From NCBI RefSeq assembly GCF_003610895.1, contig NZ_MCAS01000005.1, positions 62,001 through 126,000 of the forward strand: a stretch of DNA of 64,000 bases. The letters run 5' to 3'. This DNA comes from Paraburkholderia fungorum (GTDB lineage Bacteria; Pseudomonadota; Gammaproteobacteria; Burkholderiales; Burkholderiaceae). The notes beneath the pieces were generated by a model. That model ran no database searches, was not told where the DNA came from, and worked only from the letters and a program-made list of their open reading frames with translations. The first letter of the stretch is position 1. Each line of letters begins with the position of its first letter. A program made the position numbers and the translations under genes. This document shows, in pieces, positions 27,889-37,020 of this stretch.

Positions 27889-28344
27889 ATGGTCATCAAA
27901 CGCTCCGAACTGGGCAGCATCGATTTCTCCGACATCGAGACCGGCGAGCACATCCCGGAGACCCATCCGGGGGAGATTCTGCGCAGCGAGTTCCTCGACC
28001 CGCTTGGCATGTCCGTGAATGCGCTCGCACTTGCGCTGCGTGTACCGGCACCGCGCATCAACGACATCGTGCGCGGCAAACGCGCCATCTCGGCCGACAC
28101 CGCGCTGCGGCTCGAACGCTACTTTGGCGCGAGCGCGCAGTTCTGGCTGAATCTGCAGATCGCCTACGACCTGCGCATCGCCACCGCGGCAGCCGGAGAG
28201 CAGATCGAACGCGAGATCGAACCGATGCCAAAGGCGAACCGGCCGAAACTGCCGAAGATCTCGGCCGAACACGCCCGGGCGGCGGCGCTTGCGGCGAGCC
28301 TCACCGGCAACGTCACGGTCATCAAGGCTCGCCGCAAAACCTGA
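27889..28344 (+). CDS. higA: HigA-type antitoxin, XRE family DNA-binding protein
   Basis: A 151-residue antitoxin with an HTH of the HigA (VapI-like) type: [48 protein letters not shown] in outline, with [16 protein letters not shown] after it. It should neutralise HigB and repress the operon. I chose the ATG at 27889 because GGGAG precedes it by 6 bases; an in-frame ATG at 27847 would overlap the toxin gene. The C-terminal 50 residues are basic and longer than in minimal HigA proteins. Confidence 0.92.
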   Translation: MVIKRSELGSIDFSDIETGEHIPETHPGEILRSEFLDPLGMSVNALALALRVPAPRINDIVRGKRAISADTALRLERYFGASAQFWLNLQIAYDLRIATAAAGEQIEREIEPMPKANRPKLPKISAEHARAAALAASLTGNVTVIKARRKT

Positions 28345-28466
28345 ATTTCGCGGGCCTTTGCCACGTTCGGCAACCCGCACGCCTGCTCTCGTATCTCAAA
28401 AGCACGGAACCGACACGGCGAGCGGTTAAAATCGAGACATTCCTCAAGCCTTCCCGGAGTACAGCA

Positions 28467-29483
<1,017 letters not shown>

Positions 29484-29493
29484 TCGTGGGGGC

Positions 29494-29523
29494 TTGCCAA
29501 GTTCCTGAAGAAGTCCCTATAAT
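29494..29523 (+). promoter_or_regulatory. Sigma-70 promoter for tRNA-Thr
   Basis: TTGCCA (29494-29499) and TATAAT (29518-29523) are separated by 18 bases and lie just before the tRNA-Thr gene. The downstream CTCGTTTCT stretch also precedes the first tRNA-Arg gene. Confidence 0.75.
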
Positions 29524-29538
29524 CTCGTTTCTCCTGAT

Positions 29539-29614
29539 GCCGGAATAGCTCAGACGGTAGAGCAGCGCATTCGTAATGCGAAGGTCGGGGGTTCGATTCC
29601 TCTTTCCGGCACCA
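29539..29614 (+). tRNA. tRNA-Thr (anticodon CGT)
   Basis: A 76-base tRNA with encoded CCA. The acceptor stem GCCGGAA pairs with TTCCGGC, the anticodon stem-loop is GCATTCGTAATGC giving anticodon CGT, and the T-arm contains GGTTCGATTCC. Confidence 0.97.
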
Positions 29615-29626
29615 CAAGATTCAGGC

Positions 29627-29658
29627 AAAAAGCCCAGTCCTCACGACTGGGCTTTTTT
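29627..29658 (+). terminator. Rho-independent terminator after tRNA-Thr
   Basis: Stem AAAAGCCCAGTC with a short CTCA loop and its complement, followed by six T. Confidence 0.88.
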
Positions 29659-29803
29659 GTTTTCTGCCGCCTGTGTGCGCTTCTTCTGCTTTTTTCCTGC
29701 GCCCGCTCGCCGAAATCCGCACAGACTCAACCGGGCGGTTGCTTCGGTCATCGCGACCACCGCCTCACCATCGACTACCAACGTTGCTCGCGGCAGTTCC
29801 AGC

Positions 29804-30004
29804 TCAGCCGCCCAGATCCCATCGATCGCATCGTGCGGTCATGCCGAGATTGCGAGCGACCACAGCATCTTCAACGATCACGTTCGCAGTCGGCGTCGCG
29901 TCATACGCCAGCACGGCTTCCTGCGGCGCAGACGGAAACCACGAGATCCGGCCCGCGCACTCGATTCCGACCTGGCGACCTTTCCAGTAGACAGCGTTTT
30001 CCAT
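29804..30004 (-). CDS. Small conserved hypothetical protein
   Basis: A 66-residue product starting MENAVYWKGRQVG and containing CAGRISWFPSAPQEAVLAYD. This compact pattern (VYWKG, hydrophilic turn, WF-SAP-EA) recurs in short uncharacterised proteins of Burkholderiales as I recall them. The frame runs on upstream without a plausible start, so I placed the start at the ATG at 30004. No function can be given. It lies alone between tRNA-Thr and the LysR gene. Confidence 0.6.
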   Translation of the reverse strand: MENAVYWKGRQVGIECAGRISWFPSAPQEAVLAYDATPTANVIVEDAVVARNLGMTARCDRWDLGG

Positions 30005-30162
30005 AGCGAACTCTCTGAAGGGCGAAGACAGCCATCTTCCGCGCCGGCCTCGGCGCGTCCGTTGGCCACCGCACCGTACTCGGCGGATAGCCGTTCTCAA
30101 TAATAGGCGACGGCCTGCGCACGAACCGGCTCGTGACGCAACTCGCTCAAGCAGCGCAAACG

Positions 30163-31074
30163 CTACTGGACGCCGCGCTTCTCCCTCAGGAAATCGATCA
30201 GCGCGCGCAACTTGAACGGCATCTGCGCACGGCTCGCCGTGTACAGATAAAAGCCGGGAAAGCTGGGACACCACGCGTCCAGCACGCGCACCAGGCGGCC
30301 GTCTTCGAGTTGTTCACTCACGTAGTCGTCGATCACATGGAGAAGGCCCACGCCCTGCTCCGCGGCTTGCACCATGGTGCGCAGATCGTTGGTGACAAGA
30401 CTCCCGCGGGTCTCGACTTCGAACACCCGCGAGGAATCGTCGGGCGACGCAAACTCCCATCGATAAATACCGCCACTGGTCGAGAAGCGATAGCGCAGGC
30501 AATCATGAGCGGCGAGATCGGCAGGGGTTGCCGGCTCCGGGTAGCGCTCGAAGTAGCCCGGCGAGCCGGCCACGACTATCCGGATATCGCCGCCCAACGG
30601 CACCGCCACCATGTCCTGCGCGACCCGCTCGCCGAGACGGATGCCCGCGTCGAAGCCTTCGCCGACCACGTCGGCGAAACCATCGTCGAGCGTCAGGTCG
30701 AGGCGGATCTGCGGATAGCGGCGCGTGAACTCGGCCAGATGCGGCAGCACCAGCAATTCGCTCGCAACCCTCGGCAGATTGATGCGCAGCGTGCCGGCTG
30801 GCTGGTCGCGCGTTTCATCTAACGCCTCGAAGGCGGCCTCCAGTTCACCCAGCGCAGGCAGCACGCGCGCGAGAAACTGCGCGCCCGCCTCTGTCAGGGC
30901 GACCCGCCGGGTGGTCCGGTTGAACAGGCGAACACTCAACTGCGTCTCGAGCGAGCGAATGCTCTGCGACAGTGCCGAGGCGGTCACCCCGGATTCAGCG
31001 GCCGCGCGCGTGAAGTTGCCGTGACGTGCCACACACGCGAACGCCATCAACGCCGGCAACTGCGCTGGATCCAT
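30163..31074 (-). CDS. LysR-family transcriptional regulator
   Basis: A 303-residue LysR protein with an N-terminal winged HTH (ACVARHGNFTRAAAESGVTA, then SALSQSIRSLE) and a periplasmic-binding-like effector domain. The ATG at 31074 has TGGAGG just upstream, whereas the alternative at 31086 would place the ribosome-binding site inside the gene. It is divergent from the aldo/keto reductase and likely regulates it and itself. It resembles the LysR proteins that often stand beside aldo/keto reductases and quinone-type oxidoreductases. Confidence 0.93.
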   Translation of the reverse strand: MDPAQLPALMAFACVARHGNFTRAAAESGVTASALSQSIRSLETQLSVRLFNRTTRRVALTEAGAQFLARVLPALGELEAAFEALDETRDQPAGTLRINLPRVASELLVLPHLAEFTRRYPQIRLDLTLDDGFADVVGEGFDAGIRLGERVAQDMVAVPLGGDIRIVVAGSPGYFERYPEPATPADLAAHDCLRYRFSTSGGIYRWEFASPDDSSRVFEVETRGSLVTNDLRTMVQAAEQGVGLLHVIDDYVSEQLEDGRLVRVLDAWCPSFPGFYLYTASRAQMPFKLRALIDFLREKRGVQ

Positions 31075-31090
31075 CGCAACCTCCATTATT

Positions 31091-31101
31091 AAGTCAGACT
31101 T
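31091..31101. promoter_or_regulatory. Candidate LysR operator
   Basis: The palindrome AAGTCAGACTT lies in the 126-base gap between the divergent LysR and aldo/keto reductase genes, where LysR-type sites (interrupted dyads) are expected. This is a sequence pattern only. Confidence 0.4.
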
Positions 31102-31200
31102 CACAATCCTTGCAGACAGACGCCATTTTTCCAAGTAAAAAATCAGCGCACGATAGCGCCATCGATTCAACTCTTCCCCTGACCACTCAAGGAGACTGAC

Positions 31201-32316
31201 ATGACGATGGACCGCTACAACCTGCTCGGCCGCTCGGGCCTCCGTGTGAGCCCGATCGCGCTTGGCACGATGACCTTCGGCACCGAATGGGGCTGGGGAG
31301 CCAATGAACAATCGGCGCAGCGGCTGTTTGACCTGTATGTGGATGCGGGCGGCAACTTCATCGATACCGCCGACCTGTACACCGAAGGCACCAGCGAACA
31401 ATGGCTCGGCAAATTCGTCGCGGCGCGCGGTCTGCGCGACCGGCTCGTGATCGCGACCAAGTACGGCTACAACGCCGAGACCGGCAATCCAAACGCTGGC
31501 GGCAACCATCGGAAGAATCTGCTGCGTGCGCTCGACGGCTCGCTCAAGCGCCTCGGCACCGACTACATCGACCTGTACTACCTGCACACGTGGGATCGGG
31601 TTACCCCGGTCGACGAAGTCATGCGCGCGATGGACGATGCAGTGCGCGCGGGCAAGATCCGCTACGTCGGCCTGTCGGATACGCCGGCCTGGTTCGCCGG
31701 GCGCGCGCAGACATTGGCTGACTGGCGCGGTTTCGAGCCGGTCGCGGCAATGCAGCTCGAGTACTCGATGATTGAACGCAACGCCGAAAACGAGTTCGCC
31801 GATCTCGCCGCCAATCTCGGCATGGGGCTCGTACCGTGGAGCCCGCTGGGCATGGGCGTGCTGTCGGGTAAATACCGTCCTTCGCAAGGCGGGGCGGCGA
31901 GCGCCATTTCCGGCGACGGGCGCCTTGCAAGTGTGGCGAGTGCGCCGCCGCCAGGATTCGACAAGCTGACCGAGCGCAACTTTCGCATCGTCGCTGAACT
32001 GGAGACGGTTGCGAATCTGGCGGGCCGGCCGATGGCGCAAGTCGCGCTGAACTGGCTGCATCAGAAGCGTGGCGTGTCGAGCATCATTGTTGGTGCGACC
32101 CGGCCGGAGCAGTTGCAGGAGTCGCTCGGCTCGCTCGATTTCACGCTCGCACCTGAATTGATCACGCGACTCGACGCCGTCTCGGAACCTGCCCGCCCGT
32201 TCCCGTACTACATGTTTGCGGATGGTCATCAGGCGCGGATTCACGGACAGGTCGAAGTGGCGGACAAACCCGCGGCCTACTCCACACCGGTGAAAATTCC
32301 CGCGCCGAAAGCGTAG
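31201..32316 (+). CDS. Aldo/keto reductase
   Basis: A 371-residue NADPH-dependent oxidoreductase of the aldo/keto reductase superfamily (TIM barrel). The catalytic set is visible: D56, Y60, K87 and the His in YYLHTWD; the C-terminal ALNWLHQKRGVSSIIVGA binds the cofactor. AAGGAG precedes the ATG. The physiological substrate is unknown; the divergent LysR regulator suggests induction by a specific carbonyl or sugar compound. Confidence 0.93.
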   Translation: MTMDRYNLLGRSGLRVSPIALGTMTFGTEWGWGANEQSAQRLFDLYVDAGGNFIDTADLYTEGTSEQWLGKFVAARGLRDRLVIATKYGYNAETGNPNAGGNHRKNLLRALDGSLKRLGTDYIDLYYLHTWDRVTPVDEVMRAMDDAVRAGKIRYVGLSDTPAWFAGRAQTLADWRGFEPVAAMQLEYSMIERNAENEFADLAANLGMGLVPWSPLGMGVLSGKYRPSQGGAASAISGDGRLASVASAPPPGFDKLTERNFRIVAELETVANLAGRPMAQVALNWLHQKRGVSSIIVGATRPEQLQESLGSLDFTLAPELITRLDAVSEPARPFPYYMFADGHQARIHGQVEVADKPAAYSTPVKIPAPKA

Positions 32317-32825
32317 AAAGCATCCAGGGCAAGTGCCGTGCTTCGCTCAGAACGCGGCGCGTTTTTATTTGCGAAAAATACTTTGAAAAACACGCCCGAT
32401 CGTCAACGAATTCGGGCAATCGTTCGTTTACCAACAATTAGAGGGCTGAATGAGCGCACTGAACGGATCGGTAATTAACGAACGTTCGGGCTAACGCAGA
32501 GAAAATCCTTCCAATGCGGCAGTGCACAAAAAACACTGCGATTTGTTCATACGATCACAGATGAACCGGCGGTACTGTGATGCAATGAAGATAATGCGCG
32601 GAAGGCGCGCGGGGCAAGGCTGGGAAGGGAACGGCGGAGATATCGGACTGTTTTGATTGGTAGCGGCAAATTCAACCGCTCGCAGTCAACCGATAAATTC
32701 TATTCAAACATTCCGTTCCAATGTCGGCCTGTACCGTTAAAGCAACACACATCATCTGAGCCGCATCAGACGCTGGTGTAAAACGGGGACCGAGGCAGAT
32801 AATCGGTTTGTAAAGGAGAGAGATC
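32317..32825. other. Intergenic region without recognisable genes
   Basis: About 510 bases of mixed composition. I find no ORF with family resemblance and no strong terminator. The last bases (AAAGGAGAG) are the ribosome-binding site of the small gene that follows. Confidence 0.5.
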
Positions 32826-32975
32826 ATGGATGCCAAACCACCGAAGATTCCGACCCCGGATAAAGTTTTTAGCCCGGATCCGGAACCCGCTGGCGTCGAG
32901 TTTTTGGGTGCCGAACTGCCTGAGCACGTTCGCGCATTTTTCGACGAACAACGCAAGTCGTGCGACTCGAAGTAA
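32826..32975 (+). CDS. Small hypothetical protein of 49 residues
   Basis: An ATG with an excellent ribosome-binding site (AAAGGAG, 7 bases upstream) opens a 49-residue frame starting MDAKPPKIPTPDKVF and ending EQRKSCDSK. It is acidic and Pro-rich in the first half, then has an amphipathic helix (LPEHVRAFFDEQRK). It has no membrane segment. I do not recognise a family. The coding call rests on the ribosome-binding site, typical codon choice for this genome and a clean stop. Confidence 0.6.
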   Translation: MDAKPPKIPTPDKVFSPDPEPAGVEFLGAELPEHVRAFFDEQRKSCDSK

Positions 32976-33134
32976 TTGGGCTGTGGCGCAGTGCAGCATC
33001 TGCGCCCGCGCGTCCGGCGCGCGGGGAAGGTTTGCACGCGCCCCTACGATTGTTTTTTGCCGCTTACCCGGTACGGGTTACGCTTGCCTGATTGCTGCGC
33101 CTGGCTCATATCGCCCGGCGCATTGGTAGCGCGC

Positions 33135-33190
33135 GTCCCAAACGGGCCGTCCCAAACGGGCCGTCCCAAACGGGCCGTCCCAAACGGGCG
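33135..33190. repeat. Tandem repeat of a 14-bp unit, four copies
   Basis: Unit GTCCCAAACGGGCC is repeated at 33135, 33149, 33163 and 33177 (the last one a base shorter). Each unit contains a short near-palindrome (CCCAAACGGG). It lies in the 382-base gap before the chorismate mutase gene, which otherwise shows only GC-rich low-complexity sequence (repeated CCCGCT/GGGCCC). Confidence 0.85.
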
Positions 33191-33357
33191 TCTTTGAATA
33201 CATCGGTTATTGGTTTCAATCGACCGGCGCGCGAGCTTGAGTCCGCTTAACCCCCTTCCCCCTTAAGCCCGCTCGGGCCCGCTTGGGCCCATTTGATCCG
33301 CGCATCGTCTATTCTTCTGGTTTTTCTTCTGCGGCCCGCCGGCCACTCCCGCCTCCC

Positions 33358-33954
33358 ATGAATCGCTCGTATCGCTTTGGGGCGTCATGCGCGCTCGCAT
33401 TGTTCGTCGCGCTTGCGCTCGCACCCGCTCCCGCCGTCGCGGATGGCGACGACACCGCGCTGACCAATCTGATCGCGCTGGCTTCGCAGCGGCTCGCATT
33501 GGCGGAACCCGTTGCACGTTGGAAATGGGCGAATCATCAGCCCATTACCGATACGCCGCGCGAACAAGCCTTGCTCGCCGACGTCGAAAAACGCGCCGTC
33601 GCCGCGAACGTCGATCCGGCCTTTGCGCGCGCGTTCTTCCAGGATCAGATCGACGCCAGCAAGGACGTGCAGGACGCGCTGTTTGCCAACTGGCGCAGCA
33701 CGCGCCCGCCCGAAGGGCCCGCACCCGACCTGGCCACCAGCACGAGGCCGCAGTTGGACCGGCTGACGCAGTCGCTGGTGGCCGGGCTCGCGCGCGTGCA
33801 ACCGCTGCGCGCGGCGCAAGACTGTCCGTCGCGCGTCGCGCAATCGCTGGCTAACTGGAAATCACTGACGCGCTACGACTCGACCCGTTCGAGCGCGTTG
33901 ACGCGTGCGCTCGGTCACGTATGCGAAACCGGTGGAGTCGGTGCTACGGGTTAA
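33358..33954 (+). CDS. Secreted chorismate mutase, AroQ gamma class
   Basis: A 198-residue periplasmic chorismate mutase, converting chorismate to prephenate outside the cytoplasm. The signal peptide covers about residues 1-28 (ALALFVALALAPAPAVA then DGDD). The mature domain has the AroQ gamma pattern: LIALASQRLALAEPVARWKW, TPREQALL and AFFQDQIDASKDVQ. A C-terminal Cys pair (QDCPSR, HVCETG) could form a disulfide. The start at 33358 puts the signal peptide at the N terminus; the longer frame does not. Confidence 0.88.
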   Translation: MNRSYRFGASCALALFVALALAPAPAVADGDDTALTNLIALASQRLALAEPVARWKWANHQPITDTPREQALLADVEKRAVAANVDPAFARAFFQDQIDASKDVQDALFANWRSTRPPEGPAPDLATSTRPQLDRLTQSLVAGLARVQPLRAAQDCPSRVAQSLANWKSLTRYDSTRSSALTRALGHVCETGGVGATG

Positions 33955-34082
33955 TTGGTCTATGTGATCCGTGCGCTTCACGCCGAGACTTGAACCGTCC
34001 ATTGACCCGACGCTCTCCGGCGGGGATTGAACCCGGACTATATATATAGCCCAGGCGGGGACGCAGCGTAGCGAAACCCGGG

Positions 34083-35237
34083 TTAAGCCACACTCGCCAC
34101 CGGCGTGCTGCTCGGAATACCCAACGGCATCACACGCAAGCCACGCGCAAGGTGGCTTTGCAAAAGACGATAGGTCGACAGCTCGAACGGCCCGGCCACG
34201 CTCGACGCATGCAGCGCCGCCGCCTGCGCGAGCGAAGGTGCATGCCCAAGGTAACGCCACCGGTCGACAACGTGAAAAGCGCGGGCGGGCGACCCCTCTT
34301 CCCGCTCCTCAAATACAACCGGACCTTCGAACGGCCAGGGCGCATCCACCGGATCGCTCTTCGTGACGCGTGGCACCCGGTTATGGCCGGGGCGCAGTGT
34401 CGCGATCAGTTGAGCCTCCACGAGCATGGCGCCCAGTTCACCACCCGTCGCACGCCACTCGACCCGTCGCACTTGCTGCGCGAGGCGCATGTCCTTCGAC
34501 GAACGCCGCTCACCCGTCAAATGCGAACGCAGCCGCTGACGCACACGCACGCTCCTGCCGACATACAGCGGCAGATCACCTTCGCCATAGAAGGCGTACA
34601 CGCCGCATCCTGCCGGCGCGGTGTCGAGCAGGTCTTCAGTGATATCGCCGGCTAACCGGTAGCGCCGTGTCGTCCGTTCGATCTGCGCCTGCAAGACGTC
34701 CTGCGGCACGAGGCCGCCGTGCAGACGCTGCCAGAACTGCCAGATCAGATCGGCGTCGGCCAGCGCGCGGTGACGGTCGGACGGGACGAGACCATGACGC
34801 TCCACCAGCGCGTCGAGTCCATGGCGCTTTTCCGCCGGAAACAATGCGCGCGACAGCCGCACGGTGCAGAGGACATCCGGATCGAACGCGATCCCGACCC
34901 GGCGAAACTCCCCGCGCAGAAAACCGCGATCGAAACTCGCGTTGTGCGCTACGAAAAGTTTACCTTTCAGGCGTTCGAACAAGGCCGGGGCGATGGCATC
35001 GAACGTCGGCGCGCCGCGCACCATCGCGTTCGTAATGCCCGTGAGCTGCTGAATGAAGGAGGGAATCGGTTGCTGGGGGTCAACCAGGCTGCTCCAACGC
35101 GATACGCCGGCCGGGCCTATTTCAACCACCCCGACTTCGGTGATGCGATGCTCGCTGGTCGAGCCGCCGGTGGTTTCAAGATCGACGAAGACGATCGGCA
35201 CATCCAGGGCCGACTCTGGCACTAACTGTTCAGACAT
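34083..35237 (-). CDS. DnaQ-type exonuclease fused to a GIY-YIG (Cho-like) nuclease domain
   Basis: A 384-residue protein. Residues about 12-180 are a DEDDh 3'-5' exonuclease domain (VDLETTGG, HNASFDRGFL and HRALADADLI). Residues about 205-300 are a GIY-YIG endonuclease-like domain (GVYAFYGEGDLPLYVGRS), as in UvrC/Cho. This architecture is common in beta-proteobacteria and usually annotated as DNA polymerase III epsilon-like or excinuclease cho. A role in DNA repair or nucleotide-excision processing is likely but not established. The start at 35237 (MSEQLVPES) is the family-like one. Confidence 0.9.
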   Translation of the reverse strand: MSEQLVPESALDVPIVFVDLETTGGSTSEHRITEVGVVEIGPAGVSRWSSLVDPQQPIPSFIQQLTGITNAMVRGAPTFDAIAPALFERLKGKLFVAHNASFDRGFLRGEFRRVGIAFDPDVLCTVRLSRALFPAEKRHGLDALVERHGLVPSDRHRALADADLIWQFWQRLHGGLVPQDVLQAQIERTTRRYRLAGDITEDLLDTAPAGCGVYAFYGEGDLPLYVGRSVRVRQRLRSHLTGERRSSKDMRLAQQVRRVEWRATGGELGAMLVEAQLIATLRPGHNRVPRVTKSDPVDAPWPFEGPVVFEEREEGSPARAFHVVDRWRYLGHAPSLAQAAALHASSVAGPFELSTYRLLQSHLARGLRVMPLGIPSSTPVASVA

Positions 35238-35514
35238 GGAAAAGGATACTTTGGACGCGTGGCTTTGCGGCAAGTATGCACCAGTTAGCCGCCTCGTATC
35301 CAACCTGCATGGCCTTGCCCTCGATACCACGCGTTGCAAAGACCGCATTTCGCACGATCCAGGCGCCGCTCACAAAGCTGCGGGTTATTATATTTTCAAG
35401 GGACTGGTTTGAAAGTTCAGGAAATATCGCCTTACTTCGCGACAAGCGACCTGACACGGAATACGAACCAGATAGTTAATAAACTCACGTGCGCAGATAA
35501 TAATAAACAGGCGT

Positions 35515-35549
35515 AAAAAAGACCTTCACGAAACGTGAAGGTCTTTTAG
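35515..35549 (-). terminator. Rho-independent terminator downstream of the cold shock gene
   Basis: The hairpin AAAAAGACCTTCACG-AAA-CGTGAAGGTCTTTT lies 45 bases after the csp stop on the minus strand, flanked by A and T runs. Confidence 0.85.
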
Positions 35550-35594
35550 GTGACCAAGCTGTCCGGCAACACACCCGGAGCAGCGCAGCGCGAC

Positions 35595-35798
35595 TTACAG
35601 CGCCTGGATGTTCGCTGCCTGCTTGCCCTTCGGGCCCGTCTTGACTTCGAAGGAAACACGCTGATTTTCCTTCAGCGACTTGAAACCTTCGGAGCGGATC
35701 TCCGAAAAGTGCGCGAACAGGTCTTCGCCACCCGAATCCGATGTAATGAAGCCAAAGCCCTTAGCATCGTTGAACCATTTGACGATACCAGTTTCCAT
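35595..35798 (-). CDS. Cold shock protein, CspA family
   Basis: A 67-residue nucleic-acid-binding protein, an RNA chaperone. The two RNA-binding motifs are GFGFI (residues about 14-18) and DLFAHF (27-32). Length and sequence are typical. Its upstream 440 bases contain no other gene and could hold the long 5' leader usual for csp genes. Confidence 0.97.
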   Translation of the reverse strand: METGIVKWFNDAKGFGFITSDSGGEDLFAHFSEIRSEGFKSLKENQRVSFEVKTGPKGKQAANIQAL

Positions 35799-36240
35799 AT
35801 TCCAGTTTCCCTCGATGTTTTGTCAAAATCGGGCATTGCCCTCAAGCCGCGTTTCATGGTCGTTGCATCTGCGACAGAGCATTTCTAAAGGCCCTGCACA
35901 ATCAAATCTGGCGATTGAAATTCAGCATTGCCGTTATACGGGGAACGAAGAATCAACGTCAAGCGAATTTTTCATATGCCCTTAGCACGGGGCACGATAA
36001 CTCAATGCAGGATGAATCGACAATCACACCACGTATTCAGTAACAACCGAATAACCGACCACGTCAATATTACTTAATTGGCACCAGATACAGCCGGTAT
36101 CGGCAAAAACTTCTATATTCCGGCGGAAATAGGTAACAAGACATGTTTTTGGTAAGTGTTTGTCCGAGTTGTTGCGCTGCACTCATGGCAGCATGATTGA
36201 AATCAATAGCGAGAAATCATTCGCTTCAGGGGAGATTACT
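35799..36240. other. AT-richer region upstream of the cold shock gene
   Basis: No gene is supportable here. The part nearest csp is the likely promoter and 5' leader on the minus strand; the part near 36226-36240 (AGGGGAGA) is the ribosome-binding site of the next plus-strand gene. The AT-rich stretch around 36050-36150 may hold promoters for both directions. Confidence 0.45.
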
Positions 36241-36489
36241 ATGCTGCGCCATGAATTCCGCCGCCTTATCGCCTGGATCACCCAATCACACATAACAGCG
36301 GCTCCCGCTCAATCCGGGCCGGCCGCCGCATCAGACCCGGTCTTCGAATTTGATCCGATGTGGCACGGGGACCACTGGCAAAATCTGCTGTCGTCCCCCA
36401 TGGACGCGCGCCGCTACGTGATGGAAGACTGGAGCATCCCGGTGTCGAACGACTGGAGCGAGCTGGACAACGCCGCACCGGCGCACTGA
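36241..36489 (+). CDS. Small hypothetical protein of 82 residues
   Basis: GGGGAGA lies about 6 bases before the ATG at 36241. The product begins MLRHEFRRLIAWI and contains the aromatic-rich FEFDPMWHGDHWQNLL and a Trp-rich end (MEDWSIPVSNDW). No signal peptide or membrane helix is evident and I do not recognise a family. It is followed by three consecutive stem-loops. Confidence 0.55.
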   Translation: MLRHEFRRLIAWITQSHITAAPAQSGPAAASDPVFEFDPMWHGDHWQNLLSSPMDARRYVMEDWSIPVSNDWSELDNAAPAH

Positions 36490-36526
36490 TTGACGTCCGC
36501 GAATCGGCAAGCGGAGGCAAAAAAAA

Positions 36527-36602
36527 GCGCGACTGGGAAGTCGCGCCGACAAAGGTTTGGAGATCTTTTTCGTCAACGAAAAAGTCTGCTTCGGAAAGCA
36601 GA
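36527..36602. other. Three consecutive perfect stem-loops
   Basis: Stem-loops at 36527-36546 (GCGCGACT-GGGA-AGTCGCGC), 36565-36584 (CTTTTTCG-TCAA-CGAAAAAG) and 36585-36602 (TCTGCTT-CGGA-AAGCAGA). The first follows an A-run, so on the minus strand it resembles a terminator with a T-tract. The third is followed by AATTTTAG on the plus strand. They may end transcripts in both directions or form a small structured RNA. The 420 bases from here to the porin gene hold no gene I can support. Confidence 0.5.
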
Positions 36603-37020
36603 AATTTTAGTATAGCGGTTTCGGGGCCTTCGATTATTCGCATAATTAACAACCATCTATTTCTATAGCGACAACAATCTTTTTATAGGATTTATCTCGT
36701 TGTTTTTTTGCATCGATTACTGTCGCAAATGAGCAACGCGGGCCATCTGATTCGCTTCCCACCACCCTTCAATAACGCTGCAAGCCTTTACCAGCAAGGC
36801 CTAAGCGGCACTCCCCTATCGTTTCACATCCAGTAATACTTTATTGCGAAATTCGGAATGTCCGCTTTTGAGAGCGTCTCTCTACACTCTGCCTAACCGG
36901 AAACCGACGCGTTTGAAGTACAGCGCGTTTCTCATGCGGATTTCGCCTCTCGCAGCGCCCGCGTGAAGGTCTCCTTAAGCCTGGGTTCAAAAAACCCACT
37001 CTCGCTCTCGGAGTTACAAG

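Noticed and set aside
29576..30103. A 175-codon plus-strand frame after tRNA-Thr
   Set aside because: It starts inside the tRNA gene and crosses its terminator.
33135..33190. CRISPR-like array
   Set aside because: The 14-bp units are directly adjacent with no spacers, and there are no cas genes.
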